Source: CAYRQP01 sp964426545 (lineage in GTDB: Bacteria > Fermentibacterota > Fermentibacteria > Fermentibacterales > JCC-6). Taken from it: DNA of 64,000 nt. The notes under the pieces were generated by a model. The model had not been told where the DNA came from. It ran no database searches and saw nothing but the letters and a program-made list of their open reading frames with translations. Both the position numbers and the translations under genes were made by a program. Location: the NCBI GenBank assembly GCA_964426545.1, contig CAYRQP010000004.1:62001-126000 (forward strand). The letters are read 5' to 3'. Positions 1 to 7,370 of the stretch are shown here, piece by piece; the first letter of the stretch is position 1, and the number at the start of each line of letters is the position of its first letter.

Positions 1-158
1 TAGTTGGAAAAACCTACAAAGCCGTGAAAGCCGCCGATATCATAATCCATGAAGGAGGCGGCAAAAGAACTGAGAATGGGAATTGTGCGGAAAGCAATTA
101 CAATGATTAGAGCTGGGAGAATATAAAGATATGGTTCTATCTTTGTCTTTAAATTCAA
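1..158 (-). CDS. ABC sugar-transporter permease, N-terminal fragment (partial)
   Basis: Only the first 52 codons lie in the window; the gene runs off the left edge. The reading begins at a TTG at 158, preceded by a clear AGGAG (171-167), two bases after the TGA stop of the upstream gene (162-160), so the two are probably translationally coupled. The peptide has a short polar start, then a hydrophobic stretch beginning YLYILPALIIVIAF, and ends in a DYDIGG...FVGFSN segment. That arrangement (first transmembrane helix, then a loop ending in FVGLxNY) is typical of MalF/UgpA-type permeases of carbohydrate ABC importers. The assignment rests on about 50 residues, so other MalF-like inner-membrane permeases remain possible. 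Confidence 0.6.
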   Translation of the reverse strand, partial: MNLKTKIEPYLYILPALIIVIAFRTIPILSSFAASFMDYDIGGFHGFVGFSN

Positions 159-159
159 A

Positions 160-1242
160 TCAAATTCTCCTGCCTGTTGGTCCATAGGACACCGAAATAG
201 AACTGCCATCCGTTCTGACTACAATAGTTTCATGCAGGTCGGTACGCAAGATTTCAGAATCAAGGTCTGAATATACTTCAAGAACAGCCGGTGCGGGATG
301 ACCGAATCTATTATTCCTACCGACCTGAATAACTGCATATTGGGGCTTTACTATCCGAAGCCACGGCATGAAAACTGATGTAAGACTTCCGTGATGCGGC
401 ACCTTGAGAACCGTCAGGGATTCTGCAGAAGGAGCAAGCACCATTTCCCCTGCTTCCTCCATATCTCCGGTAAGCAGGCAGGAAAATTCACCGCAGGTAA
501 CCAGGACAATGGCGGAATTCTCATTAATGTTCAGGTTCTCAACCCCCGTCCCCATAGAGACGACCGTCACCGAGACAGACGGAGATAAGTTATAAACATC
601 ACTTTCATGGAAAAGGCTGTACGGGCAATCTTCCTCTATAACGGCTTCGAGAAGGTCTTCATAGACATACGATGCATAAGCCATTCCCGGATCGATTACG
701 CGAAGGACTTCAAAGTTCCGCAGGACAGATGCCAACCCCCCGATGTGATCTGCATGCGGGTGCGAGAATGCAACGGTATCGAGAGTATCTATTCCAAGGG
801 TATGAAGGCGGGTAACAACAGCGGGTACAATCCCGCTTTCAGCATTCGGCCCACCGTCGAAGAGCCAGGTATCTCCTCCTGCAGCTTCGATGAGAATGGC
901 ATCTCCCTGACCTATATCCAGGAAGTACATTGTAAGCAGGGGATCTTGAATATCTGTCTCCGGAAGCCAGTGAAGTGTATCAGCCGGGAGAACATCGAAA
1001 TTGGGAATGAATATAAAATCTTCTATTCGTGAAATTGTGCCCGGACCTATTCCGGATACATAATCCAGATCACTTATTTCGACAAAGTTTCCATATATTT
1101 CCCTAAATACAATGATTTCTTCAGCTTTGACCGGACCGATGCCGGGGAGGGATAAAAGTTCATCTATCGTTGCAGTGTTGATATCGATGGAGTCAGGGGA
1201 TAGCAGCGAAAAGAATAATAAAATAACAAAAATGCGAATCAT
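160..1242 (-). CDS. Exported ComEA-like helix-hairpin-helix / ComEC-like metallo-beta-lactamase fusion
   Basis: 360 residues from the ATG at 1242 (SD AAGGAG at 1260-1255); longer starts overlap the divergent gene at 1305. Residues 1-15 are a hydrophobic signal-like segment. Residues 18-78 hold two helix-hairpin-helix motifs (LPGIGP at 32-37, VSGIGP at 62-67), as in the DNA-binding protein ComEA. Residues 104-350 form a metallo-beta-lactamase domain of the ComEC C-terminal type, with HPHADH at 161-166, TGD at 258-260 and VPHHGS at 281-286. ComEC normally also has a multi-helix channel, absent here, so this is more like an exported DNA-binding nuclease or hydrolase than the uptake channel. The fold call is firm; the role (extracellular DNA processing) is inference. 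The gene is directly followed by the ABC permease start. Confidence 0.8.
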   Translation of the reverse strand: MIRIFVILLFFSLLSPDSIDINTATIDELLSLPGIGPVKAEEIIVFREIYGNFVEISDLDYVSGIGPGTISRIEDFIFIPNFDVLPADTLHWLPETDIQDPLLTMYFLDIGQGDAILIEAAGGDTWLFDGGPNAESGIVPAVVTRLHTLGIDTLDTVAFSHPHADHIGGLASVLRNFEVLRVIDPGMAYASYVYEDLLEAVIEEDCPYSLFHESDVYNLSPSVSVTVVSMGTGVENLNINENSAIVLVTCGEFSCLLTGDMEEAGEMVLAPSAESLTVLKVPHHGSLTSVFMPWLRIVKPQYAVIQVGRNNRFGHPAPAVLEVYSDLDSEILRTDLHETIVVRTDGSSISVSYGPTGRRI

Positions 1243-1304
1243 TACTTGACAATGCTCCTTTTCGTCTTCAGCATATATGCACGAAGTAAAGAAAGGGGGT
1301 TCCA

Positions 1305-1739
1305 ATGAAGAACCAAATCATAGGTATTCTATTGATTTTTGCTGTCGCAGTCACGGTGGCGGGAGATCTTCGTTTAGAGAACAACAGCTTCGAAACTCTG
1401 GGTTATATTAGAGAAGACGGCAGAATTGAAAGCAGCACATTCGAAATACTGGGGTATATCAGGGATGATGGAAGAATAGAAGATAGTTCCTATAATACCT
1501 TAGGATACATTTCAGACGGCAGAATCGAGAACGACAGGTTTGAAATACTATATGAATTGAAAGAAGACGGCAGGCTCACAAATAGATCGTTCATTATAAT
1601 AGCAACGATAAAGGATGACGGGACAGTCGAGAAGAGTGACTTTTCAGTCATCTTCTATGTCGACGGAACTGACCCAGACCTGAAAAAGAAAATCGCACTC
1701 TACCTGATATTCTTCACCGACCTTCTGACGACAGAGTAA
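1305..1739 (+). CDS. Exported short-repeat protein of unknown function
   Basis: 144 residues. A signal peptide (about residues 1-19, ending AVTVAG) is followed by six repeats of roughly 16-17 residues, each with an aromatic/hydrophobic strand pair and an acidic turn: units contain GYIREDGRIE, GYIRDDGRIE, GYISDGRIE, YELKEDGRLT, ATIKDDGTVE and FYVDG. The first three repeats are nearly identical, pointing to recent internal duplication, and later ones diverge. A 25-residue tail (KKKIALYLIFFTDLL) follows. The regular strand-turn-strand pattern suggests a beta-solenoid or fan-like surface protein. I do not recognise a characterised family. It is divergent from the HhH/MBL gene, so the 62-bp gap should hold both promoters. 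Confidence 0.65.
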   Translation: MKNQIIGILLIFAVAVTVAGDLRLENNSFETLGYIREDGRIESSTFEILGYIRDDGRIEDSSYNTLGYISDGRIENDRFEILYELKEDGRLTNRSFIIIATIKDDGTVEKSDFSVIFYVDGTDPDLKKKIALYLIFFTDLLTTE

Positions 1740-1744
1740 CTCAA

Positions 1745-2014
1745 GAGCCTATTACCACCATATCATATATCAGGGATACCGTTTCTTGGTGTCCCGTTCA
1801 TTTTGTCACTTTCGATAATCAGAGGCACTATCGTGGATATGCATCTCTACTCGATAGATGGAAGGTTGGTATCCAGTACGAGAGGTGAACTTATCCATCA
1901 TCGACAAACGAGTTTTGTCTTCGAGGAGTAGATGGACGCTACCATCAGGATGCTATATACTCCTTGTGGATACAGGAGAAGATATGTACTTGACACGAAA
2001 GGTGGTGTTAGTAT
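1745..2014 (+). pseudogene. Orphan Por/T9SS-type C-terminal tail, frameshifted
   Basis: Reading one frame from about 1790 gives a stretch with MHLYSIDGRLVSS, the LYDxxGR signature of Por-secretion tails; it stops at the TAG at 1930-1932. A shift of one frame at about 1920 continues with LPSGCYILLVDTGED and ends LTRKVVLV followed by a stop at 2012-2014, the usual end of such a tail (SGxYxLxxxxG...RKxVLx). Together these form a complete 70-residue T9SS-like tail interrupted by one frameshift, with no cargo domain in front of it. It lies directly behind the repeat-protein gene but is not in its frame. I read it as the 3' end of a lost cargo gene. Confidence 0.6.
1773..1795. repeat. Stem-loop, member of a GGGAYA...TGTCCC repeat pair
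   Basis: GGGATACC (1773-1780), a 7-base loop, and GGTGTCCC (1788-1795) pair with one G-T wobble. A second element at 2953-2975 shares the GGGA arm, the TTTCTT loop core and the GTGTCCC arm. Neither has a following T-tract, so a dispersed palindromic repeat is more likely than a terminator. Confidence 0.5.
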
Positions 2015-2757
2015 GATGAGAAAAATCGATCTTAACGAAAGTGGTGCTTATACTGCTTCCTCTCATTCTGGCACTCAACTCAGTTATTGCATCCGGCTAT
2101 TCGATGAGGAGCCCGACTGGGTGTATCAGCTGTTCATTAAGAGCTCCCGTAGTCTGATTTCAGCAAACCTGAATGGTGATTCCTTTGCAGATAGAGTTCT
2201 TGGGAATCACCCTCGAGATAGCATTCAGACCTTTATTGGTATAGTGGACGGGTCATTTGATTTGCTTCATTCAATACCCCTGGATGACCCGAAGTGGCTT
2301 GAAACCAGCGATGTTGATCTTGATGGGGATCAGGATGTTATTGCAATGTGTTATTGTGATGATTCTACCTACGTGATGCTGAATGACGGGTTGGGCAATC
2401 TATCAACGCCTGTTAAGATCTACAACGACAACGTCTTAGAGATATTTACTGTCTCGCTGTTCGACGCAGACTCCTTATCTGACATTCTAATGGTAGATGA
2501 CTACGAAGGAGGGAATGTTTATCTTGCTTGTGGTAATGGTGATGGGTCATTTGAAGAGGGCGTGCGGATCTATGTTGAAGACTACGGAGATTATGCTCTT
2601 GATGCTGCCGATATTGATTCTGATGGTGATCAGGATAGTAATCACCCAACGCTATGATTTTGCTGAGTTTATCCTCCGGCAGTCTAAGCAGGTGTCAGCA
2701 CCAGTATTGTGTGAAACACAATCGCCGGTTTCGATGCGACATATAGGCAGAGGTTAA
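2013..2757 (+). pseudogene. Broken FG-GAP/VCBS-repeat exported protein
   Basis: An open frame from 2013 carries FG-GAP-like calcium-loop repeats (DVDLDGDQD, DADSLSD, DIDSDGDQD), the hallmark of exported seven-bladed-propeller proteins. The N-terminus is damaged. A different frame at 2042-2103 encodes a perfect signal-peptide core (VLILLPLILALNSVIASGYS) that the repeat frame does not contain, so frameshifts are needed at about 2040 and 2100. At the 3' end the repeat frame stops at 2657, right after DGDQD. The expected continuation (VITQRYDFAEF) is found one frame over, running to 2757. At least three frameshifts make this a decayed gene rather than a single sequencing error. Intact relatives in the window are at 22702-24543. 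Confidence 0.65.
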
Positions 2758-2870
2758 CGAAAGGCCTCCAAGTGTGGATACTGCAGGTTGTTAATCAGCA
2801 CAATCACAGACATCCACAACAAGGAGGTCAACTTGGATAATACCACCTACAGTACATGTTGCTTTGTTCC

Positions 2871-2898
2871 TTGACATCATGGTAAACGTTTGTATAGT
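2871..2898 (+). promoter_or_regulatory. Possible sigma70-type promoter, lexA upstream
   Basis: TTGACA and TATAGT hexamers are 16 bp apart. It would give a 5' leader of about 145 nt before lexA that includes the 2953-2975 hairpin. Position and orientation fit lexA; use is not shown. Confidence 0.4.
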
Positions 2899-2952
2899 AA
2901 AAGATACTCATAGTACCACATCACTTAATCAACCGCTGTGCGAATAGGTATT

Positions 2953-2975
2953 GGGACATGATTTCTTCGTGTCCC
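2953..2975. repeat. Stem-loop, second member of the GGGAYA...TGTCCC pair
   Basis: GGGACA (2953-2958) and TGTCCC (2970-2975) flank an 11-base loop containing TTTCTT. It aligns with the element at 1773-1795. The two bracket the decayed cargo genes at 1745-2757. Confidence 0.5.
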
Positions 2976-3048
2976 CTTGTGCTGACATATAGCGAGCTAA
3001 GATGATACGGTACTCAGAACACCATAGTTAACTGATGGGAGCAGAGCA

Positions 3049-3660
3049 ATGAAAGACCTGACAGACCGCCAGCGCGAATTTTATGATTACATCGTGAGTT
3101 TCATCGAAGAGAACTCATACCCCCCCACAATAAGGGAAATCCAGCATCACTTCAAACTGAAGAGCACGAAGGGTGTGAAAGACCATGTCGACCGCCTTGT
3201 AGCAAGGGGGTATCTCAACAGGGCAGACGGTGCTGCAAGAGCGCTTGAAGTAGTCAATATGAATGAAACTCAATCAGTCAGCATTCCTATAGTTGGCAGG
3301 ATAGCGGCAGGGCTTCCACTCTTAGCCGATGAGAATATCGAAGACTATTTTCCGGTGTCGAAGAATCAGATAAGAACCCCGGGCATGTTTCTGCTAAGGG
3401 TCAGGGGTGACAGCATGGCCGATGCTGCCATACTCGAGGGCGATCTTCTACTTGTTCGTCCCCAGCCATTCGTCGACCAGGGGGCGATTGCTGTTGTGCT
3501 GATTGACGACGAAGCAACCGTCAAGCGATTCTATAAATTCAAAGACAGAGTTGAACTGCGTGCCGAAAACCCGAAATACGAAGACATAGTATGCAGTTCC
3601 GGTAACGAACAAATTCGTGTACTTGGGAAAGTAACCGCTGTTTACCGCGAGATTAATTAG
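3049..3660 (+). CDS. lexA: LexA SOS repressor
   Basis: 203 residues, the usual LexA length. Residues 1-65 form the winged-helix DNA-binding domain (YPPTIREIQHHF, with KSTKGVKDHVDRL as recognition region). The self-cleavage site is Ala87-Gly88. The S24-type protease domain carries catalytic Ser122 in GDSM and Lys159 in ATVKR. LexA represses DNA-damage genes and cleaves itself when RecA filaments form. No recA or other SOS gene is adjacent. Its stop overlaps the end of the convergent HAD gene by 4 bp. The N-terminal recognition helix differs from the standard S-x-N-xxxxHLxxLxxKG form, so the operator may also be non-standard. Confidence 0.95.
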   Translation: MKDLTDRQREFYDYIVSFIEENSYPPTIREIQHHFKLKSTKGVKDHVDRLVARGYLNRADGAARALEVVNMNETQSVSIPIVGRIAAGLPLLADENIEDYFPVSKNQIRTPGMFLLRVRGDSMADAAILEGDLLLVRPQPFVDQGAIAVVLIDDEATVKRFYKFKDRVELRAENPKYEDIVCSSGNEQIRVLGKVTAVYREIN

Positions 3661-4292
3661 TGACAGTCACTAATTAATTCTGTTATTTCTACTGGCGTGT
3701 TGACTATGAACTCTGCATTTTTCAGTTCTTCGGAGGTTCCATATCCCCAGGTACAACCGATTGTGTGGATATTATTCTCAACGCCGGCTTCTATATCGTG
3801 ATATCTGTCACCTATCATGAATGTATGTCTTGAACCCGTCTTTTCAATAAGTTCTTTTACACGTTGAGTTTTCGAAGGCGTAGAGTACTCATCGATTCCG
3901 CTGAAGTACGAAAAGAGATTATCTATTTCCAGGCAGGAAGTGACAAGGTTGATATACGCGATTTCAGAATTCGAGCAGACTGCAAGTTCGTATCCCAGAG
4001 CAATGGCGTTTTCCATCATCTCCCGGATTCCGGGGTATAGTACACCGGATTCAGCCAGAGTGTGTTTCTGGTGATACTGTATGCCGTCGTAGAATTTAGA
4101 ATAGAGGCTTTCCGAAAACTCACCAAGGAGTTCCCCACAGAAAAGCTCGAGCGGTTCGCCAAAAAATACGTTTATCTCGTCTGCTGAAGCAGGCTCCCAA
4201 CCCATATCGATCATGGTTGCTTGAACAGCAGGCACGAGAGCTTTTTCAGTATGGTGAAGCGTTCCATCGAGGTCGAATATGATGAGTGAAAT
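3657..4292 (-). CDS. HAD-family phosphatase with apparent ATT start
   Basis: The ATG/GTG-started frame begins at 4235 but lacks the catalytic DxD motif. Continuing upstream in the same frame gives IFDLDGTL, the HAD motif I with nucleophile and acid Asp. No ATG, GTG or TTG exists between the upstream in-frame stop and this motif. An ATT at 4292-4290 lies exactly 7 nt after an AGAAAGG ribosome-binding site (4306-4300) and gives MSLIIFDLDGTL, a normal HAD start. The product is then 211 residues, with motif II at AVCSNS, Lys in the TPSKTQRV segment, and MIGDRYHDIEAG as motif III/IV. This is a phosphoglycolate-phosphatase-like (GmhB/Gph-type) enzyme; its substrate is not predictable. Confidence 0.8.
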   Translation of the reverse strand: MSLIIFDLDGTLHHTEKALVPAVQATMIDMGWEPASADEINVFFGEPLELFCGELLGEFSESLYSKFYDGIQYHQKHTLAESGVLYPGIREMMENAIALGYELAVCSNSEIAYINLVTSCLEIDNLFSYFSGIDEYSTPSKTQRVKELIEKTGSRHTFMIGDRYHDIEAGVENNIHTIGCTWGYGTSEELKNAEFIVNTPVEITELISDCH

Positions 4293-4391
4293 GGCTTTGC
4301 CTTTCTTTTTGGGATATTTACTCCGCAGTTTTATGCATTATAGTAGTATTACTGCATTTGCAACAAATATAATGATTTCGATTGGAGAAAA

Positions 4392-4820
4392 ATGGATATC
4401 GGATTGATCTGGTTTCTTAGTGGAGTGGGAATGCTTTTACTCGAATTGGCACTTCCGGGAGTAATTTTCTGTTTCTTTGGGGCGGGAGCAGTAACTACTG
4501 CAGTGCTGGTCTGGCTCGATTTGCTGCCCACTCTTATCTGGCAGATGAGTGTCTTTCTGGTGACATCGCTAATCCTGCTTTTCAGCCTTAGAAGATATCT
4601 CAGCAAGTACTTCAAAGGAGACGCCTTCGAAGAACTCGATAGTGAGTTTGTTGGAAAAACAGCTATTGTAGCAAAGACCATTATACCGGGAACAGTAGAA
4701 GGCAGGATATACTTCGATGGGACTGAATGGAAGGCAACAGCTGACAGAAGAATAGAAAAAGATACAAATGTAGTAATCACACAGAAAAAGAACATCACTT
4801 TTTCTGTAGAACCCGTATAG
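4392..4820 (+). CDS. NfeD-like membrane protein
   Basis: 142 residues. Residues 5-68 are two or three transmembrane helices (IWFLSGVGMLLLELALPG, then AVLVWLDLLP and VFLVTSLILLFSL). Residues 85-142 form the soluble OB-fold NfeD C-terminal domain (VGKTAIVAKTIIPGTVEGRIYFDGTEWKA). It is the short, protease-less NfeD form that is paired with SPFH/stomatin proteins in bacteria. The stomatin gene follows 14 bp downstream, so the two are an operon and probably form one membrane-microdomain complex. SD is GGAG at about 4384. Confidence 0.85.
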   Translation: MDIGLIWFLSGVGMLLLELALPGVIFCFFGAGAVTTAVLVWLDLLPTLIWQMSVFLVTSLILLFSLRRYLSKYFKGDAFEELDSEFVGKTAIVAKTIIPGTVEGRIYFDGTEWKATADRRIEKDTNVVITQKKNITFSVEPV

Positions 4821-4834
4821 AGAAGAGGTAGATA

Positions 4835-5749
4835 ATGTCGGGAGTTGTTGTAACAGTTGTTCTGATCGGACTCATAATATTCATCCTGTTGAAAACAGCA
4901 AAGATTGTGCCGCAGAAACAGGCCTACATCATCGAACGTTTGGGAAAATATTCTAAGACACTTGAAGCGGGTTTTCACATTCTGGTTCCCTTTCTGGATA
5001 AGGTAGCGATAAAATGGAGTCTGAAAGAAGAATCTATAGATGTTATACCCCAGACGTGTATTACCGCGGATAATGTCTCCGTTGAGGTGGATGGAGTTCT
5101 TTATCTAAGAATTATGGATCCGGTGAAAGCACTATATGGAATCAGGGACTATAAGAAAGCAACCAAAATGCTTGCTATGACTACCATGAGGAGCGAAATA
5201 GGTAAACTTGAACTGGATAAAACATTTGTAGAGCGGGAAACAATCAATGCTAGTATTGTTCTTGCTGTTGACGAAGCTTCAGATCCATGGGGTATAAAAG
5301 TCACAAGATACGAGATTAAGAATATCGAACCCCCTATATCTGTACTGGAAGCAATGGAAAAGCAGATGCGAGCAGAGAGAGAGAAGCGTGCTGAAATTGC
5401 TCTGTCCGAAGGAGAAAGACAGTCCAAAATCAACAGAGCTGAAGGTGAACGGCAGCAAATGATCTCCGTTTCCGAAGGTGAAAAACTGAAAAGGATCAAC
5501 GAGGCAGATGGTGAAGCGGAACAGATCAAGCGAGTTGCAATGGCGACCGCCGCAGGTATTCGCGAAATTGCATCAGCCATTAATGAACCCGGCGGCAAAA
5601 ATGCTGTAAACCTTAGAATAGCGGAAAAGTGGATACGGGAATTCGGTAAACTTGCCAAAGAAAACAATACAATGATTGTTCCGACGGATCTGGCCGACAT
5701 TTCCGGAACCGTTGCAGCTATGACAAAAGTGATTAAAGGAACAGAGTAG
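4835..5749 (+). CDS. SPFH/Band 7 (stomatin/QmcA-like) membrane scaffold protein
   Basis: 304 residues. Helix 4-24 anchors the protein. Residues 25-190 are a Band 7 domain (VPQKQAYIIERLGKY, RSEIGKLELDK, WGIKVTRYEIKNIEPP). Residues 185-240 are an Ala/Glu-rich coiled coil with the repeated SEGERQ/AEGERQ pattern of slipins and QmcA. Such proteins oligomerise at the inner membrane and organise lipid microdomains or regulate membrane proteases. Operon partner of the NfeD-like gene. Strong family call; its cellular role here is not defined. Confidence 0.9.
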   Translation: MSGVVVTVVLIGLIIFILLKTAKIVPQKQAYIIERLGKYSKTLEAGFHILVPFLDKVAIKWSLKEESIDVIPQTCITADNVSVEVDGVLYLRIMDPVKALYGIRDYKKATKMLAMTTMRSEIGKLELDKTFVERETINASIVLAVDEASDPWGIKVTRYEIKNIEPPISVLEAMEKQMRAEREKRAEIALSEGERQSKINRAEGERQQMISVSEGEKLKRINEADGEAEQIKRVAMATAAGIREIASAINEPGGKNAVNLRIAEKWIREFGKLAKENNTMIVPTDLADISGTVAAMTKVIKGTE

Positions 5750-5790
5750 GAACAGCAATAGATATAGGTAGAAGTTCTACTGCGGTTCAG

Positions 5791-6663
5791 ATGGAAAAGA
5801 GATACAAGGGGCTCTTTGCATCTGACATGGATGGCACCCTTCTTCAAAATGACGGTGAATTCGATGAGCGGGATTTAAAAGCACTGTCACTTTTAGGAGA
5901 GATGGGTTACCTGAGGGTCATTGCCACCGGCAGGTCTCCATTTTCTTTTCACAGAATGATGAGAGGAAGAAAACTCCCCCTGGATTATCTTGTGCTTTCT
6001 AATGGAGCAGGGATTCAGAACTGCCGCACCGGTGAATATTCATCAGGAGAGTGTCTGAATCAGCAGGAAGTAAGGGAAATTCAGAATGCTCTTGTCGAGA
6101 CGAAGGTCGATTTCTGCATTCAGGATGTTTTTCCCGAGAATCACCGTTTTGTGTATCACAGGAACTCAGTTAATAACCCTGATATGGATGAACGCATTGC
6201 TCTGTATTCAAGGTTTTGCAGAGAAATAACATCGAATGAGGATTTATCGCCATCGACTCAGGCAGTGGCAATGATTCCTCCTGAGGAAACAGAGGGGAAA
6301 ATCGAAGAAGTGAAGAAGAAACTCGGTAGTTCATTCAGCGTTATTCGGACAACATCTCCACTTGACGGCAAATCTCTCTGGATAGAGATATTTGCAAAAG
6401 GGGTTTCTAAAAGTTCGGGTACATCTCTGCTTACAAACAAGTATCGAATTAGCAGGTCCAACACGGCAGCAATCGGCAACGACTACAATGACATCGACCT
6501 GCTCGAATGGGTAAACACTGCTTATGTAGTGCCACATTCTCCACCTTCCATGCTGTCTCTGTTTCAATCTGTATCTTATAATGGGGGGACGGGAGTGACG
6601 GAAGCCGTGAAAGACTGGCTGACCTCGCGCGGTGAAACAATTCCGGAAGGATACAGTTTGTGA
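5791..6663 (+). CDS. Cof-type HAD phosphatase
   Basis: 290 residues. Motif I DMDGT is at residues 12-16, motif II at IATGRS (about 45-50), a C2-type cap follows, and motif IV is GNDYNDIDLL near residue 228. These features define the Cof/YbiV/YidA sugar-phosphate phosphatase group (cytosolic, Mg-dependent). The stop codon overlaps the GTG of the next gene by 4 bp (GTGA). With the two genes after it this makes a tight three-gene operon; the shared purpose is not evident. Confidence 0.85.
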   Translation: MEKRYKGLFASDMDGTLLQNDGEFDERDLKALSLLGEMGYLRVIATGRSPFSFHRMMRGRKLPLDYLVLSNGAGIQNCRTGEYSSGECLNQQEVREIQNALVETKVDFCIQDVFPENHRFVYHRNSVNNPDMDERIALYSRFCREITSNEDLSPSTQAVAMIPPEETEGKIEEVKKKLGSSFSVIRTTSPLDGKSLWIEIFAKGVSKSSGTSLLTNKYRISRSNTAAIGNDYNDIDLLEWVNTAYVVPHSPPSMLSLFQSVSYNGGTGVTEAVKDWLTSRGETIPEGYSL

Positions 6664-7370
6664 GATTATTTGCAATTGGCGATCTTCATCTGTCCTTCTC
6701 CGTCGATAAGCCGATGGATGTTTTTGGTTACCATTGGAAAAACCACCATGAGAAAATAGAAAAGTCATGGGAAAACAGTATTACAGAAGATGACCTGGTT
6801 CTTATACCCGGAGACATTTCCTGGGCGATGAATTTCTCTGAAGCAAAAAAAGACTTTGAGTGGATTCATTCGCTTCCAGGGACTAAAATCATCACAAAGG
6901 GAAATCATGATTACTGGTGGGAATCACTCAAAAAACTCCGAGAGAGTCTCCCGGACAGCATAATCCCCATTCAAAACAACGCAGTCAAAACAGGTGGTTA
7001 CATAATAGCAGGAACTCGTGGCTGGCTAACCCCGGAATTCGATGATTACAGCGCAGCGGAAGATGAGAAAGCGTATCAGCGGGAATTGGGAAGACTAAAA
7101 CTGTCATTGGAAGCGGCTGAGAAGATAAGAGGAGACGAAAAACTGATTGTAATGCTCCATTACCCCCCTTTAATATCCGGGAAACCAACGGAATTTGCTG
7201 AATTGATAGTTCAGTATGGCGCTGATGCGTGTGTATACGGACATCTGCACAATTCACCCGGAGAATGGGAGGATAATCTGCATATCGAATACGGCGGTGT
7301 TAGGTCTTATCTTGTTTCAGCGGATTATCTCGATTTTTCGCCACTCGAACTTAAATTGGAACAGGCGTGA
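6660..7370 (+). CDS. Calcineurin-like metallophosphoesterase
   Basis: 236 residues from a GTG start. It has the five metallophosphoesterase motifs: GDLHLS (7-12), PGDISW, KGNHDYW, HYPP and YGHLH. The sequence resembles the YpcE/YkuE-like small phosphoesterases that carry a conserved GYHW and GTRGW; substrate unknown. It overlaps both neighbours by 4 bp (GTGA at each end). Confidence 0.85.
   Translation: MRLFAIGDLHLSFSVDKPMDVFGYHWKNHHEKIEKSWENSITEDDLVLIPGDISWAMNFSEAKKDFEWIHSLPGTKIITKGNHDYWWESLKKLRESLPDSIIPIQNNAVKTGGYIIAGTRGWLTPEFDDYSAAEDEKAYQRELGRLKLSLEAAEKIRGDEKLIVMLHYPPLISGKPTEFAELIVQYGADACVYGHLHNSPGEWEDNLHIEYGGVRSYLVSADYLDFSPLELKLEQA

Larger units (their letters stand above)
2758..3048. 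other. Intergenic region upstream of lexA
   Basis: No gene is visible. It holds a promoter-like pair (TTGACA 2871-2876, 16-bp spacer, TATAGT 2893-2898) reading towards lexA, and the stem-loop at 2953-2975. I looked for a symmetric LexA box before the lexA start and found only a poor half-site (GAAC at about 3018). Confidence 0.5.

Noticed and set aside
607..1032. Open frame on the plus strand (141 codons)
   Set aside because: It is antisense to the HhH/metallo-beta-lactamase gene, whose motifs are complete; no ribosome site or family likeness.
3000..3048. LexA autoregulatory box
   Set aside because: Only a half-site (GAAC) and a GTTAAC are present, not in symmetric spacing.
4349..4978. Long reverse frame across nfeD and the start of the stomatin gene
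   Set aside because: Both plus-strand genes are well supported by domains; the antisense frame is low-complexity and Ser-rich.
5149..5847. Long reverse frame across the stomatin coiled coil
   Set aside because: Shadow of the regular codon pattern of the Band 7 gene; no domain.
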